Source: Arthrobacter sp. Soil764
GTDB lineage: Bacteria; Actinomycetota; Actinomycetes; Actinomycetales; Micrococcaceae
Direction: 5' to 3'
DNA length: 64,000 bases
NCBI RefSeq assembly: GCF_001428075.1
Contig: NZ_LMSI01000020.1
Coordinates: 454,154-518,153, forward strand
Shown piece after piece: positions 60,202 through 64,000 of the stretch. Position numbers and translations under genes: made by a program. A model generated the notes under the pieces. The model saw only the letters and a program-made list of their open reading frames with translations. It had not been told where the DNA came from and did no database searches. How positions within the stretch are numbered: position 1 is the stretch's first letter; each line of letters opens with the position of its first letter.

Positions 60202-60933
60202 TCAGGCCAGTTGCCGCTCAATCCTGGCCGCGCTTTCGGCGATGGCCGCCCCCACCGCTTCCGGATCATGGGCGGAACGGATATAGACCACCGCGAGTGC
60301 TGCCGGACGCCCACCGGGCACCCGGACGGGGGCTGCCAGTGAGGATACCCCGGCGATGACCTCGTCATGGCTGGCCGAGTAGCCCTTCCGCCGCGCTTCT
60401 GCCGCCTCCGGCCGGTAAGGAATGCCCGTTTCCAGCCGGTCCCACTCCACTTCGGAAAGGGCCGACTGGATGGCGATGCCGGGCGCGCCGGCGTTAATGG
60501 GGTGCCGCGTCCCTGGGTGCTGGGCCACGGTGGCTCCCGAATGCCGCGGTTCGACGGTGACCAGGGTAATGCAGTCATGGTGGTCCCACACCGCCACAAA
60601 GGCCGTCATGTCCAACGAGTTTGCCAGCTGGGTGAGCTCGGGGAGGGCTGCGCTTTGGAGGTTTCGTGACACGCCGCGTGCCAGGACTGCCAGGCCGGGG
60701 CCGGGCTGGACGCGTCCGGCGTCATCACGCACCAGGAGGGAATGGTCTTCCAGGGTTCGCAGGATCCGGTAGGCCACGGACCGGTGGACGCCCATTGCGT
60801 CGGCCAGTTCGGCGATGGTCAGCGGACCCGGGGCAGCTGCCAGGATCTCCAGGGCGCGGATGCCGCGCGAAAGGGTCTGGGACGGCGAAGCCTGCGGCGT
60901 CGCTGTCCGGGCTGCGGCTGCTGGGGGTGTCAT
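60202..60933 (-). CDS. IclR family transcriptional regulator
   Basis: A 243-residue repressor or activator. The N-terminal winged helix (about 15-75) contains TIAELADAMGVHRSVAYRIL. The C-terminal effector domain (about 85-240) has the SAALPELTQLANSL and SASHDEVIAGVSSLAAPVR segments. I start at ATG 60933 (AGGA nine bases upstream); ATG 60942 is possible. It is divergent from the MHS transporter, whose expression it probably controls in response to that transporter's substrate. Confidence 0.9.
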   Translation of the reverse strand: MTPPAAAARTATPQASPSQTLSRGIRALEILAAAPGPLTIAELADAMGVHRSVAYRILRTLEDHSLLVRDDAGRVQPGPGLAVLARGVSRNLQSAALPELTQLANSLDMTAFVAVWDHHDCITLVTVEPRHSGATVAQHPGTRHPINAGAPGIAIQSALSEVEWDRLETGIPYRPEAAEARRKGYSASHDEVIAGVSSLAAPVRVPGGRPAALAVVYIRSAHDPEAVGAAIAESAARIERQLA

Positions 60934-60998
60934 GAACTCCATCCTAGGTGGCAATCCCGGGCATGCCGTGACCCTTGTCTCATCAGCGGCCGCAGAGT

Positions 60999-61027
60999 AT
61001 TGTCCTCTATACGAACTGCTCGTTCAA
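60999..61027 (-). promoter_or_regulatory. Promoter of the IclR gene
   Basis: On the minus strand TTGAAC (61027-61022) and GACAAT (61004-60999) are separated by exactly 17 bases. The -35 box lies inside the GAAC/GTTC repeats, so autoregulation is likely. Confidence 0.5.
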
Positions 61028-61058
61028 ATAAAGAACATTGGAGTTCTGGGTGATGTTC
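61013..61058. promoter_or_regulatory. GAAC/GTTC operator array in the IclR-MHS gap
   Basis: Alternating half-sites: GAAC 61013, GTTC 61022, GAAC 61033, GTTC 61043, GTTC 61055. Adjacent pairs form inverted repeats with spacers of 5, 7 and 6 bases. They overlap the -35 of the IclR promoter and a weak forward promoter (TTGGAG 61038-61043, ATAAAA 61061-61066). Likely IclR binding sites. Confidence 0.5.
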
Positions 61059-61188
61059 CCATAAAAATTTCCCCGCCCCCGTGTCCCGCATCACAAATCC
61101 GTAGTACCCTACTAACTAACTGACCGTTCTGTCGGTAATTCTGAAGGCGTCCGGGCGGCACTGCTGCCCAATGAACAATGGAGTTTCA

Positions 61189-62523
61189 ATGACCACACCT
61201 TCCAAGGTGGATACCCCCGCCGGTCCCAGCAGCCGGCGGGAGGAACGCAAGGTCCTCGCCGGCACCCTCGTCGGAACCACCATCGAGTGGTACGACTTCT
61301 TCATCTTTGCCCAGTTGACCGCAACGCTGCTGTCGCCGCTGTTCCTGGCGCCGCTGAACGCGTCCAACCCGGGCCTGGCGCAGATCCTCTCCTTTGCCCT
61401 CATCGGCATCAGCTTCCTGTTCCGCCCCCTCGGCGCCGTCATCGCCGGCCACCTGGGCGACCGCCTGGGACGGAAGGCGATGCTCGTCTTCACCCTGGTC
61501 ATGATGGGCGCCGCGACGGCCCTGATCGGCATGCTCCCCACGTATGCCCAGATCGGCGCCTGGGCTCCGGTGCTCCTGATCCTGCTGCGCGTCATCCAGG
61601 GCTTCTCAGCCGGCGGCGAATGGGGCGGTGCCGCCCTGATGGCCGTGGAGCATGCGCCGATCGGCCGCCGTGGCCTGTTCGGTGCCTACCCGCAGATCGG
61701 CGTACCGGTGGGCATGATCCTGGCCACCGGCCTGCTGTTCTTCCTCAACACCAGCATGTCCAAGGAAGACTTCGCCGCCTGGGGCTGGCGCGTGCCGTTC
61801 CTGCTGTCCATCGTCCTGATCGTGGTGGGCTACCTGATCCGCCGTGCTGTAGCCGAGAGCCCGGTCTTCCAGGAGATGGCCCTGCGGAAGAAGGAGAGCA
61901 AGGCGCCGCTGGGTGAGCTGATCCGGAACCACAAGCTGCCCGTCCTGTACTCCACCATGATCTTCATTGGCAACAATGCTGCAGGGTACCTGCTGATCGC
62001 ATTCTTCATTTCCTACGCGACCAAGACCCTGAAGATGCCCACCCCGCAGATCCTCCTGGCCACCACGCTGGCGTCCTTTGGCTGGCTGATCTTCACCCTG
62101 GTGGGTGGCTGGCTCTCGGACCGAATCGGGCGCGTGAAGACCTTCCTGACCGGCTACGCCATCGTCTTCGCCTGGATGATCCCCATGTTCGCGCTCATCG
62201 ACACCAAGAACATCCTGCTTTACGGCATTGCACTGTTCGTGCTGACCATTGGCCTGGGCCTGTCCTACGGCCCCATGTCGGCCATGTACGCCGAAATGTT
62301 CCCTGCAGAAGTCCGCTACTCGGGCATCTCCATCGGATACGCGTTTGGTGCCATCCTGGGCGGGGCCTTCGCCGCCACCATTGCTGAGACCCTGCTGCAG
62401 TCGACCAAGTGGACCGGTTCCATTGGCATCTACATCATGGTCCTCTGCGTCATTTCGGCCGTCGGCGTGGTCCTGGCCAAGGAAACCAAGGGCCGCCCGC
62501 TCGGAGTCAGCAGCCACCACTGA
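61189..62523 (+). CDS. MHS family MFS transporter (metabolite:H+ symporter)
   Basis: A 444-residue proton-coupled importer of the MHS (ShiA/ProP/KgtP) group with twelve helices. Family motifs are GTTIEWYDFFIFAQL in helix 1, GDRLGRKAMLVFTLVMMGAATALIG cut into the 2-3 loop, GFSAGGEWGGAALMAVEHAP and LSDRIGRVKTF. Substrates of the group include shikimate, dicarboxylates, osmolytes and aromatic acids; this one is unknown. ATG 61189 (GGAG six bases upstream) is chosen over ATG 61171. Confidence 0.9.
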   Translation: MTTPSKVDTPAGPSSRREERKVLAGTLVGTTIEWYDFFIFAQLTATLLSPLFLAPLNASNPGLAQILSFALIGISFLFRPLGAVIAGHLGDRLGRKAMLVFTLVMMGAATALIGMLPTYAQIGAWAPVLLILLRVIQGFSAGGEWGGAALMAVEHAPIGRRGLFGAYPQIGVPVGMILATGLLFFLNTSMSKEDFAAWGWRVPFLLSIVLIVVGYLIRRAVAESPVFQEMALRKKESKAPLGELIRNHKLPVLYSTMIFIGNNAAGYLLIAFFISYATKTLKMPTPQILLATTLASFGWLIFTLVGGWLSDRIGRVKTFLTGYAIVFAWMIPMFALIDTKNILLYGIALFVLTIGLGLSYGPMSAMYAEMFPAEVRYSGISIGYAFGAILGGAFAATIAETLLQSTKWTGSIGIYIMVLCVISAVGVVLAKETKGRPLGVSSHH

Positions 62524-62524
62524 T

Positions 62525-62586
62525 CCCCACCGTCCCCCTTGCCTCGCTTCGCGTCGGCAAGGGAACCCTGACGGCGTGGGCCCACC
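62525..62586. repeat. Third copy of the dispersed 62-bp repeat
   Basis: Matches the 45148-45268 repeats without gaps at the core: CTCGCTTCGC, then a 35-base ungapped block ending CGGCGTGGGCCCACCC. On the minus strand it reads G-G-P-T-P-S-G-F-P-C-R-R-E-A-R-Q-G-G-R-W, in the same register as the other copies. It lies directly after the MHS gene. Confidence 0.75.
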
Positions 62587-62594
62587 CACCCTGT

Positions 62595-62640
62595 CAACAA
62601 CAGCAGGCCCGGACTTCAAGGTCCGGGCCTGCTCTTGTTG
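62595..62640. terminator. Bidirectional terminator between MHS and PRT genes
   Basis: A 20-bp stem with one mismatch pairs 62595-62614 with 62621-62640 around the loop TTCAAG. CAACAAC and CTTGTTG form the ends. It separates two convergent genes. Confidence 0.75.
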
Positions 62641-62649
62641 ACGGCTCCC

Positions 62650-63297
62650 TTAGCGCGCCAGCAGCCTGACCGCGTCGTCGTCGCGCAACTGCCCAAAGTG
62701 CCGGTAGTAGCTCCCCACGGCCCGGAACCTTCCCGGCAGGTGCAGGCACACCACGGCATCGCACACCCGCTCCAGCGAGGCTTCGGCGTCGATCGATCCC
62801 ACGGGCGCTGCCGCCACCACGGCAGCCGCCCCGCCTTCCCGCACGGCTTCGACGGCGGCGCGCATCGTGGCCCCCGTGGCCAGCCCGTCATCCACCAAAA
62901 GAACCGTCCTGCCGGCCACGTCGGTGTTGCTTCCGGGGTACAGCTCCACCCGTCGGAGGAGTTCCCCGCGTTCGCGCTTCTCAACACCGTCCAGCCATTC
63001 CTGCTGCACGCCGTGTTCTAGGACGCGCTCCAGCAGGGGCTTGTTGATCAAGCGGACGGTGCGCCCGTGCGCCCAGGCCAGCGCCCCGTAGGCAGTTTCG
63101 TCGTGCCCCGGAATCCCCAGCTTCCGCACCAGGACGGTGCCCAGGGGCAGGTGGAGGGTATCCGCTGCCGCCGCGGCGACGGGGATGCCCCCACGTGCCA
63201 GGCCCAGGACCACAGTGTCCGGATGATCCCGGAACTGGCCAAGCGCAGCGGCCAGGCGTTGACCGGCGTCGGTGCGGTCTTCGAAACGCGTCCCCAT
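62650..63297 (-). CDS. Phosphoribosyltransferase family protein
   Basis: A 215-residue type I PRTase-fold protein. The PRPP-binding loop is LLVDDGLATGATM near residue 135, and the N-terminal GLARGGIPVAAAAAD segment is typical of the predicted PRT group often found beside erythromycin-esterase or hydrolase genes. The substrate is unknown. ATG 63297 follows GGGAGGGG. It precedes an alpha/beta hydrolase in the same direction. Confidence 0.88.
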   Translation of the reverse strand: MGTRFEDRTDAGQRLAAALGQFRDHPDTVVLGLARGGIPVAAAAADTLHLPLGTVLVRKLGIPGHDETAYGALAWAHGRTVRLINKPLLERVLEHGVQQEWLDGVEKRERGELLRRVELYPGSNTDVAGRTVLLVDDGLATGATMRAAVEAVREGGAAAVVAAAPVGSIDAEASLERVCDAVVCLHLPGRFRAVGSYYRHFGQLRDDDAVRLLAR

Positions 63298-63390
63298 GTA
63301 CCCCTCCCGGCAACTGTGGCCTGACTGCCCCCAGCGTACTGCCGGCTGCCCCGGGCGTTCACGGCAGCGGCCGCCGTTTTTTCCGGAACA

Positions 63391-63447
63391 CCCGGACGGG
63401 CGGGTGCCTGGACGGACCCGCCCGGACGGGCGGGTGCCTGGACGGCC
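63391..63447. repeat. 30-bp tandem repeat, about two copies
   Basis: CCCGGACGGGCGGGTGCCTG followed by GACGGACCCG repeats at a period of 30 (63391-63420, 63421-63447). It lies between the PRT gene and the hydrolase gene. No coding role is evident. Confidence 0.7.
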
Positions 63448-63480
63448 AGGCTGTACAGACGCTGTCTGGCGAGTCAGTGC

Positions 63481-64000
63481 TTATACGGCCAGGAACGAGA
63501 TGGCGGCCTGTTTGAAGGCCCTGCTGGTGATGGCGTTGGTGTGGTTCCGGCCCGGGAGGACCAGCTGTTCAGGCATGGAACCGGCGCCCCGGGCCAGTTC
63601 AGCGAGCTTGGGCAGGATTCCGGCCCGCTCGTCCTTGTCTCCGGCCACCAGCAGCATGGGAACGTGGGGGACTGCTTCGGCGGGATCGTAGGGCTCGGCC
63701 TTGATGGCTTCAACCAGGGACAGCAGCGCGAAAATGTTGTTGCTCGGCAGCAGCAATGCCATCTTCAGGAGCTGGGCGGTCGATTCGTCCTGGATCGGCG
63801 TGCCGTCCGCCAGGTAATCCTGGGCAGCCCGGAGGTCGAACGCGGCCAGGGGATCGGAATCGTTGGGCCCGCCAAGCACCAGCCGGTGCACCAGTTCGGG
63901 CTGGGTTGTGGCGAACTCCCAGGCGAGCCGCGATCCCAGCGAGTAGCCCACCACGTCCAGCCCGCTGGAAGGATCACCTTCCTGCAGGGGGCGTGTGCCG
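63481..64000 (-). CDS. Alpha/beta hydrolase (5' end outside window)
   Basis: The reading frame is open to the right edge, so the N terminus is missing; 172 residues are visible. The nucleophile elbow is VVGYSLGSRLAW, GDKDERA probably holds the acidic residue, and PGRNHTNAI the catalytic His. It fits a small serine hydrolase of unknown substrate. The stop is at 63481-63483. A start at the GTG at 63954 would cut off the family N terminus and is rejected. Confidence 0.88.
   Translation of the reverse strand, partial: GTRPLQEGDPSSGLDVVGYSLGSRLAWEFATTQPELVHRLVLGGPNDSDPLAAFDLRAAQDYLADGTPIQDESTAQLLKMALLLPSNNIFALLSLVEAIKAEPYDPAEAVPHVPMLLVAGDKDERAGILPKLAELARGAGSMPEQLVLPGRNHTNAITSRAFKQAAISFLAV

Noticed and set aside
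61123..61136. TetR-type operator upstream of the MHS gene
   Set aside because: Only four paired bases on each side and no TetR gene nearby.

Overview
The window is 64 kb of ordinary, densely coding chromosome from a high-GC actinobacterium. Protein sequences and gene order fit Arthrobacter/Pseudarthrobacter (Micrococcaceae). GTG and TTG starts and ATGA/GTGA stop-start overlaps are frequent. The order lysA-hom-thrC-thrB-rho-prfA-prmC-sua5-wecA-atp, and later clpS-DUF2017-murI-metallohydrolase-rph-rdgB, is the conserved actinobacterial backbone, also found in mycobacteria. I see no prophage, insertion sequence, CRISPR array, tRNA or rRNA.

Layout. 1-4.7 kb: lysine/threonine biosynthesis (lysA cut by the left edge, hom, thrC, thrB). 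5-10.2 kb: rho, prfA, prmC and the tRNA t6A gene sua5. 10.2-15 kb: an envelope-polysaccharide block (two GT2 glycosyltransferases, a membrane nucleotide-sugar epimerase/dehydratase, a WecA/MraY-type transferase). 15.1-23.1 kb: the complete ATP synthase operon (two atpI-like genes, then atpBEFHAGDC) with hairpins between several cistrons. 23.1-27.4 kb: a DUF2550 protein, a membrane-anchored esterase and a rhomboid-like/MprF-like aminoacyl-lipid synthase, probably one unit. 27.6-28.8 kb: cspA and nucS on the minus strand. 28.9-40.1 kb: mixed genes (zinc protein, hydrolase, AI-2E-type exporter, membrane protein, CnoX-like thioredoxin-TPR protein, old yellow enzyme, DUF3253, CPA1 antiporter with a C-terminal UBP zinc finger, ABC transporter pair).

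40.1-49.6 kb: a frameshifted nagB, DUF3039 plus a DEAD/DEAH helicase, the NAD salvage pair pncB-pncA, then clpS, DUF2017, murI, an Rv1339-like metallohydrolase, rph and rdgB. 49.7-58.7 kb: DedA, an exonuclease-BRCT protein, DUF4395, an ADP-ribosylglycohydrolase, an aquaporin-like channel and sbcD-sbcC. 58.7-64 kb: an MFS gene behind an unusual leader with a 4-codon upstream ORF, a divergent IclR regulator/MHS transporter pair around a GAAC/GTTC repeat array, a phosphoribosyltransferase, and an alpha/beta hydrolase cut by the right edge.

The most interesting non-genic signals are the MFS leader, the dispersed 62-bp repeat (tandem at 45.15 kb, third copy at 62.5 kb) that keeps one codon register, the 17-bp hairpin between atpA and atpG, the cspA leader, and the IclR/MHS intergenic operator array. 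I found no clearly undescribed multi-gene system. The best candidates are the esterase/aminoacyl-lipid synthase pair and the MFS leader RNA.
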